Positions 56,454 to 64,000 of a DNA stretch of 64,000 bases are shown in pieces. Location of the stretch: positions 2,321,501 to 2,385,500 of the forward strand of contig NZ_CP084752.1 of assembly GCF_020535545.1 (NCBI RefSeq), written 5' to 3'. A program made the translations under genes and the position numbers. Numbering within the stretch: the stretch's first letter is position 1; each line of letters starts with the position of its first letter. The notes under the pieces were generated by a model. It was not told the DNA's origin, searched no databases, and saw only the letters and a program-made list of their open reading frames with translations. Source of the stretch: Roseateles sp. XES5 (GTDB lineage: Bacteria; Pseudomonadota; Alphaproteobacteria; Rhizobiales; Rhizobiaceae).

Positions 56454-57425
56454 TTAGCCGCGCGGCGCGGCGGCGCGTTGTAGACGGTCGTTGATCGCCT
56501 CGCCGAGGCCGGTCATGGGGATCGGCGAAAAGGCGATGGAGCCGGCGCCGGTGGCGTCCGCCTGCTTCATGTAGCCGAAGAGATTGGTCGCGGCTTCCGC
56601 AAGGTCGCCGGCCGGGCTGAGATCCAGCACGAGCGCCGCCTCCGCCTCGCCGGGCAGCGCCGTGCCGCCGAAGCGGATCAGCACCTCGCCGGGACGCACG
56701 TCGCTTGCATCCAGCCGCACCGGCGCATCGGGGGCGTAGTGTGAGGCCAGCATGCCGGGCGCTTCGATGGCTGCGCCGGCCTCCTTGCGGATGACGGGGC
56801 GGCCGGTGATGCGTTCGATCTCGGCTGCGTCGAGCCCGCCGGGGCGTAGCAGCCGGATCGTCTCGCCTTCGACCTTAACGATGGTGGATTCGAGGCCGAC
56901 CATGGCGGGCCCGCCATCGAGCACCAGTTCCAGCTTCGCCCCGAAATCCTCCGCGACGTGGCGTGCGGTGGTGGGGCTGATGCGGCCGGAGGTGTTGGCG
57001 CTCGGCGCGGCGAGCGGCCGGCCGAAGGCGGACAGCAGGTCGCTGGCGATGCCTGTCGGCACGCGGATGCCGACCGTGTCGAGCCCGGCGCGCGCCAGCG
57101 GATGGATGGCGCTCTCCGGCCGGATCGGCAGCACCAGGGTCAGCGGGCCGGGCCAGAAGGCCTCGGCGATCCTGCGCGAGAGCGGATCGAAAACCGCGTG
57201 GCGCTCCGCCATGGCAAGGTCCGCCATATGGCAGATCAGCGGATTGAAGCGCGGCCGGCCCTTCATCTCGTAGATGCGGGCGATCGCCTGAGGATTGGTG
57301 GCGTCGGCGGCAAGGCCATAGACGGTCTCGGTGGGAATGGCGACGGGCACGCCGCGGTCGAGCGCGTCGCAGGCGCGCGTCAGCGCCGCCGTCTCATCCG
57401 TCCGCGTATCGAGGATTTCAGCCAT
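56454..57425 (-). CDS. tsaC: L-threonylcarbamoyladenylate synthase, Sua5 type
   Basis: 323 residues. YrdC domain with IPTETVYGLAADATNPQAIARIYEMKGRPRFNPLICH and a C-terminal Sua5 domain (about 215-320), which the shorter TsaC lacks, so it is Sua5-type. It makes threonylcarbamoyl-AMP for the t6A37 tRNA modification. Single gene; a 105-base gap separates it from the FAD oxidase gene. Confidence 0.93.
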   Translation of the reverse strand: MAEILDTRTDETAALTRACDALDRGVPVAIPTETVYGLAADATNPQAIARIYEMKGRPRFNPLICHMADLAMAERHAVFDPLSRRIAEAFWPGPLTLVLPIRPESAIHPLARAGLDTVGIRVPTGIASDLLSAFGRPLAAPSANTSGRISPTTARHVAEDFGAKLELVLDGGPAMVGLESTIVKVEGETIRLLRPGGLDAAEIERITGRPVIRKEAGAAIEAPGMLASHYAPDAPVRLDASDVRPGEVLIRFGGTALPGEAEAALVLDLSPAGDLAEAATNLFGYMKQADATGAGSIAFSPIPMTGLGEAINDRLQRAAAPRG

Positions 57426-57579
57426 GTCGCCCTTCCGTCGTTCCGGCTTTCCTTACAGGGCTTTGCCGGCAAATGCCAAGACTTGCCTGGTTGTGTAAAA
57501 TTGAAACGGTCGGGTTAGACGGACCGAAAGAGCGCTCTGCTAGGAGAGGCTGACATTCCCGCACACAGGTCCCTCTTTG

Positions 57580-58629
57580 ATGGCGCACAAGAAATCCACG
57601 ACCACCGATATCGCCCTGCGCATCGCGACCGCGATGAAGCAGATGGGCATCGACGGCCTGCCCCGCAACTACGAGCTGGTCTACGAGGCCTATGCCGGCG
57701 GCAATCCGGAACTGGTTCGGGAGTTCATCGCGCTCGGCAAGTACAAGACGCAGGCCGCGCTCGATGAGCTTGGCCGCAAGTACCTGCCGCACCAGCACGA
57801 GGCGAGCGTGTTGCAGCGCTCGGCCGGCGCGATCAGCAACGAGATGAGCAATTTCATGGACCTCCTGAGCCAGGAGCGCTCCTCGCTCAACGATTACGGC
57901 CGCCTGATCGGCGAGGCCTCGCAGGTCATCCGCGAGGCGGGCGGCGCGCTCGGCACTTCGCTGGAGGCCCTGCAGCGGGCGACGGAACTGCGCGTCAGCC
58001 ATACCGCGGAAATGGCGGAGAAGGTCGCGGCGCAATCGGCCGTCATGGACGGCATCCAGAAAGAGATGGCGGACTTCGAGGCCCAGAAATTCATCGACCT
58101 GCCAACCAAGCTCGGCAATCGCCGCGCCTTCAACAAGGCGCTCGCGCGCGTCTACGCCAATCCCGAACTGCCGATGATGTGCGGCGTCGCGGTTGCTGAG
58201 GTGGATGCGGAACGCCGCTTCTCGCCCGGACAGATCGAGGCCCTGTCGGACCATCTCGTCACCTTCTACGGCGGCCTCATCCGTCAGGCGTTCCCGGCAA
58301 ACGACCTCGCCGTGCGCTTCGACGGACTGCGTTTCGGCTTCCTGTTCCAGACGTCGGACGAGAGCGAGGTGACGCGGCTCATCGATCTCCTGCGCGCCGC
58401 CTTCCAGACGGTGGCGCTGCGCGATCCGCGCACGGGGCGCAACCTTGGACATCTCACGCTCTCTGCCGGCGTCTGCATGTCGGAAGGCGCCGACAGCGCG
58501 CTCGATCTTGCCGCCGCCTGCGAGCGGGCGCTGGCGGAAGCCAAGGGCGGGGGCGGCGATCAGGTCGTGGTCTACGGCCGCGGCGACGAGGTGCCGGCCG
58601 GCAAGGAATGGATGCTGTACCGGGCGTAA
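57580..58629 (+). CDS. GGDEF-domain protein with degenerate active site
   Basis: 349 residues. N-terminal helical domain (about 1-165) with coiled-coil character, then a GGDEF fold: LPTKLGNRRAFNKALARV replaces the usual DxLTxLxNR opening, and the GGDEF position reads VRFDGLRFGFLF. The catalytic GG(D/E)EF is lost, so diguanylate cyclase activity is not expected; it may bind nucleotide or act by protein contacts. ATG at 57580 directly follows an in-frame TTG. RBS is weak. Confidence 0.82.
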   Translation: MAHKKSTTTDIALRIATAMKQMGIDGLPRNYELVYEAYAGGNPELVREFIALGKYKTQAALDELGRKYLPHQHEASVLQRSAGAISNEMSNFMDLLSQERSSLNDYGRLIGEASQVIREAGGALGTSLEALQRATELRVSHTAEMAEKVAAQSAVMDGIQKEMADFEAQKFIDLPTKLGNRRAFNKALARVYANPELPMMCGVAVAEVDAERRFSPGQIEALSDHLVTFYGGLIRQAFPANDLAVRFDGLRFGFLFQTSDESEVTRLIDLLRAAFQTVALRDPRTGRNLGHLTLSAGVCMSEGADSALDLAAACERALAEAKGGGGDQVVVYGRGDEVPAGKEWMLYRA

Positions 58630-58668
58630 ACCCTTCCGGTGAAGGCGAGCAGCGATCTTGCCGAAGGG

Positions 58669-59289
58669 CTAAAGCGCGCGGATGATCTTGCGCAGCGCCT
58701 CGTTGCGCGCGCCGAGCATCAGCACGTTCTTCATGGCGAGTTTCGGATCGTCGGTGCGGAAGATCACGCCGTTGCCGCGCACCTTGCGGTCGATCTTGAG
58801 GCGGCCTTCCTCCTCCGTCGGCGCGATGGCCACGGCGAAATACATGCGGCCGGGCGTGCGGGAAATGCCGGCGAAAAACTGTTCCTCGTCGCCGATCTCG
58901 GCGAGGAAGTTGGCCATGTAGAAGGCCCACTGCACATTCTCGAATTCCGCAAAGCGCGAATTCGCCACCGTGATGTGGCAGTAGCCGAGATGCGGCGTCT
59001 CGGCGAGCGTGCGGTGGAAGATCAGCTTCGGAAACTGGATGGACTGGTGGAAGCCGTTGATGCGCTCATGGGTGACGCTGCCGGCCCGTTCCAGCTTGCG
59101 GCCGGTGCGCTCGGCGACGTCCTGGTAGCTGAGGTAACGTTTCTCGCTCGGGCTCCAGCTCACGCCACGGTCGATGCGGCCTGTGCGCAGGAATTCGGTG
59201 TGCACGGCGGATTTCGGCGGGTTCGCCCGTTTGTAGGCGACGGCGTCGTAATATCGGAATTTCGTCTGCTGCACGCCTCGGCACTCCAT
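58669..59289 (-). CDS. Conserved protein of unknown function
   Basis: 206 residues rich in aromatic and charged residues, soluble, no signal peptide. Segments such as SWSPSEKRYLSYQDVAERTGRKLERAGSV and LGYCHITVANSRFAEFENVQWAFYMANFLAEIGDEEQFF suggest a compact alpha/beta domain. I cannot name the family with confidence. The ATG at 59289 has little spacing to GAGG; a GTG at 59274 with GGAG upstream is an alternative start. Converges with the GGDEF gene; CCCTTCCGG (58631) and CCGAAGGG (58661) in the gap may form a weak bidirectional terminator. Confidence 0.65.
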   Translation of the reverse strand: MECRGVQQTKFRYYDAVAYKRANPPKSAVHTEFLRTGRIDRGVSWSPSEKRYLSYQDVAERTGRKLERAGSVTHERINGFHQSIQFPKLIFHRTLAETPHLGYCHITVANSRFAEFENVQWAFYMANFLAEIGDEEQFFAGISRTPGRMYFAVAIAPTEEEGRLKIDRKVRGNGVIFRTDDPKLAMKNVLMLGARNEALRKIIRAL

Positions 59290-59587
59290 CCTCGCGCCCG
59301 GATCGCGGCAAAGTTTATGGAAACGTCGTTAAGCAATCCTTTCCGCCGCATTCCCCATTTCCGCGGGGGTGCTCGGCACGGTCGCAATATGACAAGATGT
59401 CTCGTTCCGGCCGAGGATGCCGAAAGAATGGACTATCGTCGGGGTCATTCCTTTATGGCTTTGATATTTCATTGTTATGCCGTGCGTCGGCCTCGCTTTC
59501 CACCGTCTTTGACTGTCGTCAAATTGGGGCGGTGTGTCGCTTTCTGACATGTCGCGCGCCGATTCTTGCGCTTAGATAAGGACGCTC
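59290..59587. promoter_or_regulatory. Promoter region of the riboswitch operon
   Basis: 298 bases without a gene ahead of the riboswitch. CTGACA (59544) and TTAGATAAG (59572) are possible promoter pieces but their spacing is poor. Slightly lower GC than its flanks. Confidence 0.35.
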
Positions 59588-59752
59588 AAGGTGCCGCTTC
59601 CGTCAGGGAGTGGAGAATTGGGAAGCCGGTTGAAATCCGGCGCTGCCCCCGCAACGGTGTTGGAGAAAACGCGGCAGGAAGCCACTGGACGGATGTCCGG
59701 GAAGGCGCCGCGACGGTCCCAAGGGACGCTCCTCAGCCCGGAAACCAGCCTG
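59588..59752 (+). ncRNA. Cobalamin (B12) riboswitch
   Basis: All main landmarks of the B12 element occur in order: GGTGCC start (59590), GGGAAGCCGGTTGAAATCCG, GCTGCCCCCGCAACGGT (the B12 box region), GGAAGCCACTGGACGG, GTCCGGGAAGGCGCC and the closing AGCCCGGAAACCAGCC (59735-59750). It precedes the Rieske gene by about 120 bases, and that stretch (GCTGCGGCGGGCGGCTGGG near 59772) probably forms the expression platform. Adenosylcobalamin binding normally lowers expression of the gene behind. Confidence 0.95.
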
Positions 59753-59871
59753 GAGAAACGATCGTGACTGGCTGCGGCGGGCGGCTGGGAAGCGTGCATT
59801 GTCGGGCCGTCCGCGTCCGCATGCCGTCTCCTCCGTGCGCCTCATCCCCCATTTTGACAGTGAGGACCGGC

Positions 59872-61116
59872 ATGGATATCCGCAGCGACGTGCTCCGCAA
59901 GCTCAAGAACCGCCGTGAAGGCCACAGCCTCGAGCAGGCCTTCTACATCGATCCCGACCATTACAGGCTGGACCTCGAGACGATCTGGTATCGCGACTGG
60001 TTGTTCATCGGCCATGACTGCGAGATCCCGAAGGCCGGCAATTACTTTACCGTGCAGGTCGGCGACTATCCCGTCGTCGTCACCCGCGACCGCTCCGGCA
60101 CCGTGCGGGCGCTGCACAATTCCTGCCGCCACCGTGGTTCGCGCGTCTGCACGCAGCACAAGGGCACCTCGGCCAAGCTCGTCTGTCCCTATCACCAGTG
60201 GACCTACGAACTCGACGGCTCGCTGCTCTTCGCCCGCCACATGGCCGAGGATTTCGACAGGACGCAGCATGGCCTGAAGCAAATCCGTTGCGAGACCGTC
60301 GGCGGCTACATCTTCATCTGCCTTGCCGAAGAGGCGCCTGATTTCGCGCCCTTCCGCGCCCTGGTCGAGCCCTATCTCGCCCGCCATCGCCTCGGCGAGA
60401 CCAAAGTGGCCTTCGAAAGCACGATCGTCGAGAAGGGCAATTGGAAGCTCGTCTGGGAAAACAACCGCGAGTGCTATCATTGCGCCGCCAACCATCCCGA
60501 ACTCTGCCGCACCTATCCGGAAGCCCCGAGCGCCACGGGCGTGCAGGGCGCCAAGGACGATCCCGTCATCGCCGAACACTGGGCGAAATGCGAGGCGGCA
60601 GGCCTGCCGAGCGAATTCAGGATGTCGCCGACCGGCCAGTTCCGCGCCGCGCGCATGCCGCTCATCCAGGACGCCGAGAGCTACACCATGTCCGGCGCGC
60701 GCGCCGTGCAGCGCCCGCTCTCCAATGACGTCCTGGACAGCGGCATCGGCACGCTGCTGCTCTTCCACTATCCGACGACCTGGAACCATGTGCTCGCCGA
60801 CCACGCCATCACTTTCCGGGTGCTGCCGCTCGGTCCGGAACTGACGCAGGTCACGACCAAGTGGCTGGTCCACAAGGATGCGGTCGAAGGCGTCGACTAC
60901 CGTCTCGATGAGCTCACCCATGTCTGGACCGAGACCAACGACCAGGACCGTCGCATCGTCGAGGAAAACGCCTTCGGCATCCGTTCGCCGGCCTATCAGC
61001 CCGGTCCCTATTCGCCGGAGGACGAGGGCGGCGTCATGCAGTTCGTCGAGTGGTACTGCAATTTCATGGTCGAACGGCTCGACGGCGCCGAGACGCCGCT
61101 CTCGCGGGTGGCCTGA
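59872..61116 (+). CDS. gbcA: Rieske oxygenase, glycine-betaine monooxygenase GbcA-like
   Basis: 414 residues from the ATG at 59872 (GAGGA 5 bases upstream). Rieske cluster CRHRGSRVC...CPYHQW (about residues 85-112) and mononuclear iron site ENNRECYHCAANH (about 200-212). The text DPDHYRLDLETIWYRDWLFIGHDCEIPKAGNYFTVQVGDYPVVV matches GbcA of Pseudomonas closely as remembered. GbcA removes a methyl group of glycine betaine to give dimethylglycine and formaldehyde. Stachydrine and carnitine-type demethylases are the close alternatives. Co-transcribed with the reductase, one base apart, behind a B12 riboswitch. Confidence 0.88.
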   Translation: MDIRSDVLRKLKNRREGHSLEQAFYIDPDHYRLDLETIWYRDWLFIGHDCEIPKAGNYFTVQVGDYPVVVTRDRSGTVRALHNSCRHRGSRVCTQHKGTSAKLVCPYHQWTYELDGSLLFARHMAEDFDRTQHGLKQIRCETVGGYIFICLAEEAPDFAPFRALVEPYLARHRLGETKVAFESTIVEKGNWKLVWENNRECYHCAANHPELCRTYPEAPSATGVQGAKDDPVIAEHWAKCEAAGLPSEFRMSPTGQFRAARMPLIQDAESYTMSGARAVQRPLSNDVLDSGIGTLLLFHYPTTWNHVLADHAITFRVLPLGPELTQVTTKWLVHKDAVEGVDYRLDELTHVWTETNDQDRRIVEENAFGIRSPAYQPGPYSPEDEGGVMQFVEWYCNFMVERLDGAETPLSRVA

Positions 61117-61117
61117 C

Positions 61118-62221
61118 ATGACGATCGCCAGCCAATTCCGCCATTTCGACGAGCTGCATCCCTGGCATGACCGCCACAATCTTCTGGAGTGCACCGCGGC
61201 CACCGTTGAAACGGCCGACGTGATGACCTTCACCTTCCGCTCCGACCAGAAGAACTGGTTCCGCTACCTGCCGGGCCAGTTCGTCACGCTGGAGCTGCCG
61301 GTCTCGGCAGACGAACCGGTCATGCGCACCTATACGCTCTCCTCCACACCCTCGCGGCCCTTCTCCGTCGCCGTCACGGTGAAGGCGCAGAAGAACTCCA
61401 TCGGCACGCGCTGGATGTTCGAGCATCTGCGCCCCGGCATGACGCTGAAGGCCTTCGGGCCTCTCGGCGACTTCTCCTTCGTGCGCTACCCGGCGGAAAA
61501 ATACCTCTTCATCTCCGCCGGCTCGGGCGTCACGCCGATGATGTCGATGACGCGCTGGATGTCCGATTGCGCGCCGCAGTCGGACGTCGCCTTCGTCTCC
61601 TGCGCCCGCAAGCCGGAGGACCTGCTGTTCAAGCCGGAACTCGAATGTCTCGCCGCCCAGATGCCGAACCTCGCGCTCGGCTTCGTCGTGGAGGGCCACA
61701 ATCCGCGGGACGGCTGGCACGGTCTGCGCGGCCGCATCGATGCCGCCCGTCTCTCGCTGCTCGCGCCCGATTTCCGCGAGCGCACCGTCTTCTGCTGCGG
61801 TCCGGAACCGTTCATGCGCGGCGTCAAGGACATGCTGAAGGTCTGCGGCTTCGACATGAACCGCTACCACGAGGAAAGCTTCCAGCCGGCCAATGCGCCC
61901 GCGCCGGAAGAGATCGCCATCCGTGCGGGTGCTGGCGAGCAGGAGGTCGATGCCAACGCCGTTTCGACCGTCACCTTCACCATGGCCGGCAAGGACGCCA
62001 AGTGCCCACCCGGCCAGACGATCCTGCAGACCGCCCGCGCTGCCGGCGTGCGCATCGGTGCGGCCTGCGAAGGGGGGCTCTGCGGCACCTGCCGGGTGCT
62101 GAAGATTTCGGGGGAGGTGGAGATGCGCCACAATGGCGGCATCCTCGATGACGAAATCGAGGAAGGCTATATCCTCGCCTGCTGCTCGCGTCCCATCGGG
62201 GATGTGCAGATCGAGGCTTGA
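61118..62221 (+). CDS. gbcB: Ferredoxin-NAD(P)H reductase of the Rieske system, GbcB-like
   Basis: 367 residues. FAD-binding domain with MRTYTLSSTPSRPF, NAD(P)-binding domain with SAGSGVTPMMSMTRWM and VFCCGPEPFMRGV, and a C-terminal plant-type [2Fe-2S] domain with AACEGGLCGTCRVLK and LACCSRP. It carries electrons from NAD(P)H to the Rieske oxygenase. Same fusion order as GbcB. Begins one base after the gbcA stop. Confidence 0.9.
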   Translation: MTIASQFRHFDELHPWHDRHNLLECTAATVETADVMTFTFRSDQKNWFRYLPGQFVTLELPVSADEPVMRTYTLSSTPSRPFSVAVTVKAQKNSIGTRWMFEHLRPGMTLKAFGPLGDFSFVRYPAEKYLFISAGSGVTPMMSMTRWMSDCAPQSDVAFVSCARKPEDLLFKPELECLAAQMPNLALGFVVEGHNPRDGWHGLRGRIDAARLSLLAPDFRERTVFCCGPEPFMRGVKDMLKVCGFDMNRYHEESFQPANAPAPEEIAIRAGAGEQEVDANAVSTVTFTMAGKDAKCPPGQTILQTARAAGVRIGAACEGGLCGTCRVLKISGEVEMRHNGGILDDEIEEGYILACCSRPIGDVQIEA

Positions 62222-62230
62222 GACAAGGAA

Positions 62231-62260
62231 AGCCCCCGTTGCCAGCCGGCGACGGGGGCT
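62231..62260 (+). terminator. Terminator of the gbcAB-like operon
   Basis: Arms AGCCCCCGT-t-GCC (62231-62243) and GGC-g-ACGGGGGCT (62248-62260), loop AGCC, followed by a short T-containing stretch (TCGATATTGTT). 13-pair stem with one T-G pair, 9 bases after the stop. Confidence 0.75.
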
Positions 62261-62317
62261 TCGATATTGTTCCGGCGCTTCCCGCTTCGAAGCGGAGGGC
62301 GTCAGTCCACCGGCTCC

Positions 62318-63814
62318 TCAGTCGGCCTTTGCCCGGCGCAGGGCGGGGAAGAGGATCACGTCACGGATGGAGGGCGAGTCGGTGATCAGCATGATCAGGC
62401 GGTCGATGCCGATGCCGCAGCCGCCGGTGGGGGGCATGCCCTGGTCGATGGCGTCGAGGAACTCGTCATCGAGCTGCTTGGCTTTCTCGCCGCGGGCATG
62501 GGCCTGCTCGAGCTGCTCGACCATGCGGGCGCGCTGCTCTTCCGGGTCGTTGAGCTCGGAGAAGGCGTTGCCCAGTTCCCAGGTGTTGCAATAGGTCTCG
62601 AAACGCTCGACGAGGCGCGGCTCGCCCGGCACTTCCTTGGCGAAGGGCGAGATGTCCTTCGGGAAATGCGTGACGTGGCTCGGCTGGATCAGTGTCGGCT
62701 CGACCTTTTCCTCGAAGATGAAGGCAAGGCACTCGCCCCAGGTCCAGTCCTTCTCGATTTCGAAGCCGGCGGCCTTGGCGGCGGCGCGGGCTTCCTCGTC
62801 GCTCGTCATCGCGAGGAAGTCGAGGCCGGTCGCTTCCTTGACGGCGTCGGGCATCGGCACGCGCTTGAACGGGCCCTTGAAGGAGATTTCCTTGTCGCCA
62901 TAGGCGAACTCGGTCGAGCCGTGGATCTTCACGGCCAGCTCGGCGAAGAGGCGCTCCACGAGGTCCATGATGTCCTCGTAGTCGGCATAGGCCCAGTAGC
63001 ACTCCATCATCGTGAATTCGGGATTGTGCCGGGTCGACACGCCCTCATTGCGGAAGTTGCGGTTGATCTCGAACACCTTGTCGGTCAGTCCGGAGACCAG
63101 CGTGCGCTTGAGGAACAGTTCCGGCGCGATGCGCAGGTACATGTCGAGCTTCAGCGTGTTGTGGTGCGTCTTGAAGGGCTCGGCCGTCGCGCCGCCATAG
63201 ATCGAGTGCAGCATGGGCGTCTCGACTTCCATGAAGCCGTCGTTCTCCATGAAGCGGCGGATGCCGGAGACGATCTTCGAACGCTGCTGGAAGCGCAGCT
63301 TCGATTCCTCGTTGGTCATGATGTCGAGGTGGCGCTTGCGATAGCGGATTTCGACATCCGCCACGCCATGCCACTTCTCGGGCATCGGCAGCAGGGTCTT
63401 CGTCAGCATGACGATCTCCTGCGCGTTGATCGTCAGCTCGCCGCGCTTGGTGCGGCGCACGGCGCCGGTGACGCCGATGATGTCGCCGATATCGATCATC
63501 GGCAGCAGGTTGCGCGCCTCTTCCGGCGTCGTGTCCTTGTGGCTGAAGATCTGGATCTTGCCCGAGGCGTCATGGATATCCATGAACATGCCCGAGTTGC
63601 GCGAGGAATAGACGCGGCCGGCGACGGTCACGACGTCGCCGCTCTCCGTGTCGGGCTCGAGGCCTTCGTATTTTTCCGCGAGTTCCGCATTGGTCATCGT
63701 CCGGTGGAAATGCGCCGGATAGACGTCGCCGATCGTCTCGCGGAGCTGGTCGAGCTTCTGGCGGCGGACTTCCGTGGGGTCGGAGGAGAGGGCGGTTTCT
63801 GTCTTGTCGTTCAT
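62318..63814 (-). CDS. lysS: Lysyl-tRNA synthetase, class II
   Basis: 498 residues. N-terminal OB-fold anticodon domain (about 55-160, VAGRVYSSRNSGMFMDIHDASG), class II motif 2 (FRNEGVSTRHNPEFTMMECYWAYADY) and motif 3 (GGCGIGIDRLIMLITDSPSIRD). Class I LysRS is common in alphaproteobacteria, so the class II type is of note. AAGGA lies 10 bases before the ATG and overlaps the stop of the upstream gltX-like gene, with 13 bases between, so the two form an operon. Codons of the last 90 residues lean to CTG and CCC. Confidence 0.95.
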   Translation of the reverse strand: MNDKTETALSSDPTEVRRQKLDQLRETIGDVYPAHFHRTMTNAELAEKYEGLEPDTESGDVVTVAGRVYSSRNSGMFMDIHDASGKIQIFSHKDTTPEEARNLLPMIDIGDIIGVTGAVRRTKRGELTINAQEIVMLTKTLLPMPEKWHGVADVEIRYRKRHLDIMTNEESKLRFQQRSKIVSGIRRFMENDGFMEVETPMLHSIYGGATAEPFKTHHNTLKLDMYLRIAPELFLKRTLVSGLTDKVFEINRNFRNEGVSTRHNPEFTMMECYWAYADYEDIMDLVERLFAELAVKIHGSTEFAYGDKEISFKGPFKRVPMPDAVKEATGLDFLAMTSDEEARAAAKAAGFEIEKDWTWGECLAFIFEEKVEPTLIQPSHVTHFPKDISPFAKEVPGEPRLVERFETYCNTWELGNAFSELNDPEEQRARMVEQLEQAHARGEKAKQLDDEFLDAIDQGMPPTGGCGIGIDRLIMLITDSPSIRDVILFPALRRAKAD

Positions 63815-63827
63815 TCTTGTTCGTTCC

Positions 63828-64000
63828 TTACTTTCCGCTGCCGACCATGGAGGCCACCACCTGCGCGGCGACCTTCAGGCGCTGGCGCACGACGGAGCGG
63901 CCGAGGATGGCCATCGAGTCGAAGAGCGGCAGCGAGCGCGACGAGCCGGAAACGGCAACGAAGAGCGGGGCCACCACGACCTTCAGCTTCTTGCCGAGCC
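63828..64000 (-). CDS. gltX: C-terminal fragment, probable glutamyl-tRNA synthetase
   Basis: Only the last 57 codons are in the window; the gene continues past the right edge. Minus-strand text reads GKKLKVVVAPLFVAVSGSS, then RSLPLFDSMAILGRSVVRQR, and ends ASMVGSGK. The PLFVAVSGSSRSLPLFDSMAILG pattern matches the anticodon-binding end of rhizobial GltX. Another tRNA synthetase is possible from so short a piece. It lies 13 bases before lysS. Confidence 0.6.
   Translation of the reverse strand, partial: LGKKLKVVVAPLFVAVSGSSRSLPLFDSMAILGRSVVRQRLKVAAQVVASMVGSGK

Overview
The window is GC-rich, densely coded chromosomal DNA from an alphaproteobacterium of the Rhizobiales, most likely Rhizobiaceae (Shinella/Rhizobium/Ensifer-like). 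The evidence is the number of ABC uptake operons, a SitABCD manganese importer with Fur/Mur-type boxes, a yehZYXW-type osmolyte importer, a cobalamin riboswitch in front of a GbcAB-like Rieske system, rhizobial-type unknown families (DUF4126, DUF993, DUF1217, DUF6101) and dispersed palindromic repeats resembling those of rhizobial genomes. No tRNA, rRNA, CRISPR array, transposase, phage gene or replication origin was seen.

Layout. 0.1-2.4 kb: cystine-like amino-acid ABC importer (-). 2.7-9.2 kb: oligopeptide importer oppABC, a fused OppD/OppF ATPase and a YvcK/CofD-like protein (+), meeting a CHASE-PAS-GGDEF-EAL protein head-on. 12-13.8 kb: flavin disulfide reductase and DUF4126 membrane protein (-). 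14.1-18 kb: osmF-yehYXW-type osmolyte importer (+). 18-26.8 kb: an eight-gene minus-strand operon (sugar ABC importer, two GMC oxidoreductases, an SDR, a Dabb protein) with a divergent LacI regulator. 28.2-34.2 kb: a minus-strand catabolic operon (LacI regulator, Gfo/Idh/MocA dehydrogenase, CoA-transferase, crotonase, aldehyde dehydrogenase) divergent from a DUF993 TIM-barrel gene. 35.7-39.8 kb: ung, a toroid-fold protein, a nucleoside hydrolase and a DadA-like oxidase. 39.9-43.4 kb: sitABCD. 43.6-49 kb: a His/Glu-rich membrane-anchored protein, glyS, a DUF523 gene, a small secreted protein and purD. 49-59.3 kb: a MipA/OmpV protein, ubiA, DUF6101, a DUF1217 flagellar-associated protein, a GlcD-like FAD oxidase, a Sua5/TsaC enzyme, a degenerate GGDEF protein and unknowns. 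59.5-62.2 kb: cobalamin riboswitch plus gbcAB-like genes. 62.3-64 kb: lysS and the 3' end of a probable gltX.

How it works together: this is mostly an uptake-and-catabolism region (amino acids, peptides, osmolytes, sugars, manganese) with local regulators whose operators can be read in the DNA. Both LacI genes have a matched pair of operators in their divergent promoter regions, and sitA has a near-consensus promoter bracketed by two Mur-like boxes. All four importer operons that begin with a binding-protein gene separated from its permease carry a strong GC hairpin in that gap.

Most noteworthy: the cobalamin riboswitch on a betaine-demethylase-like pair; the LacI2/DUF993 catabolic cluster, whose gene combination I do not recognise as a described pathway; a mosaic block in purD (and weaker ones in two ABC ATPases) that looks betaproteobacterial in codon use and protein sequence and points to recombination or a chimeric assembly; and a dispersed repeat whose CTAG ends supply the stop codons of three genes.
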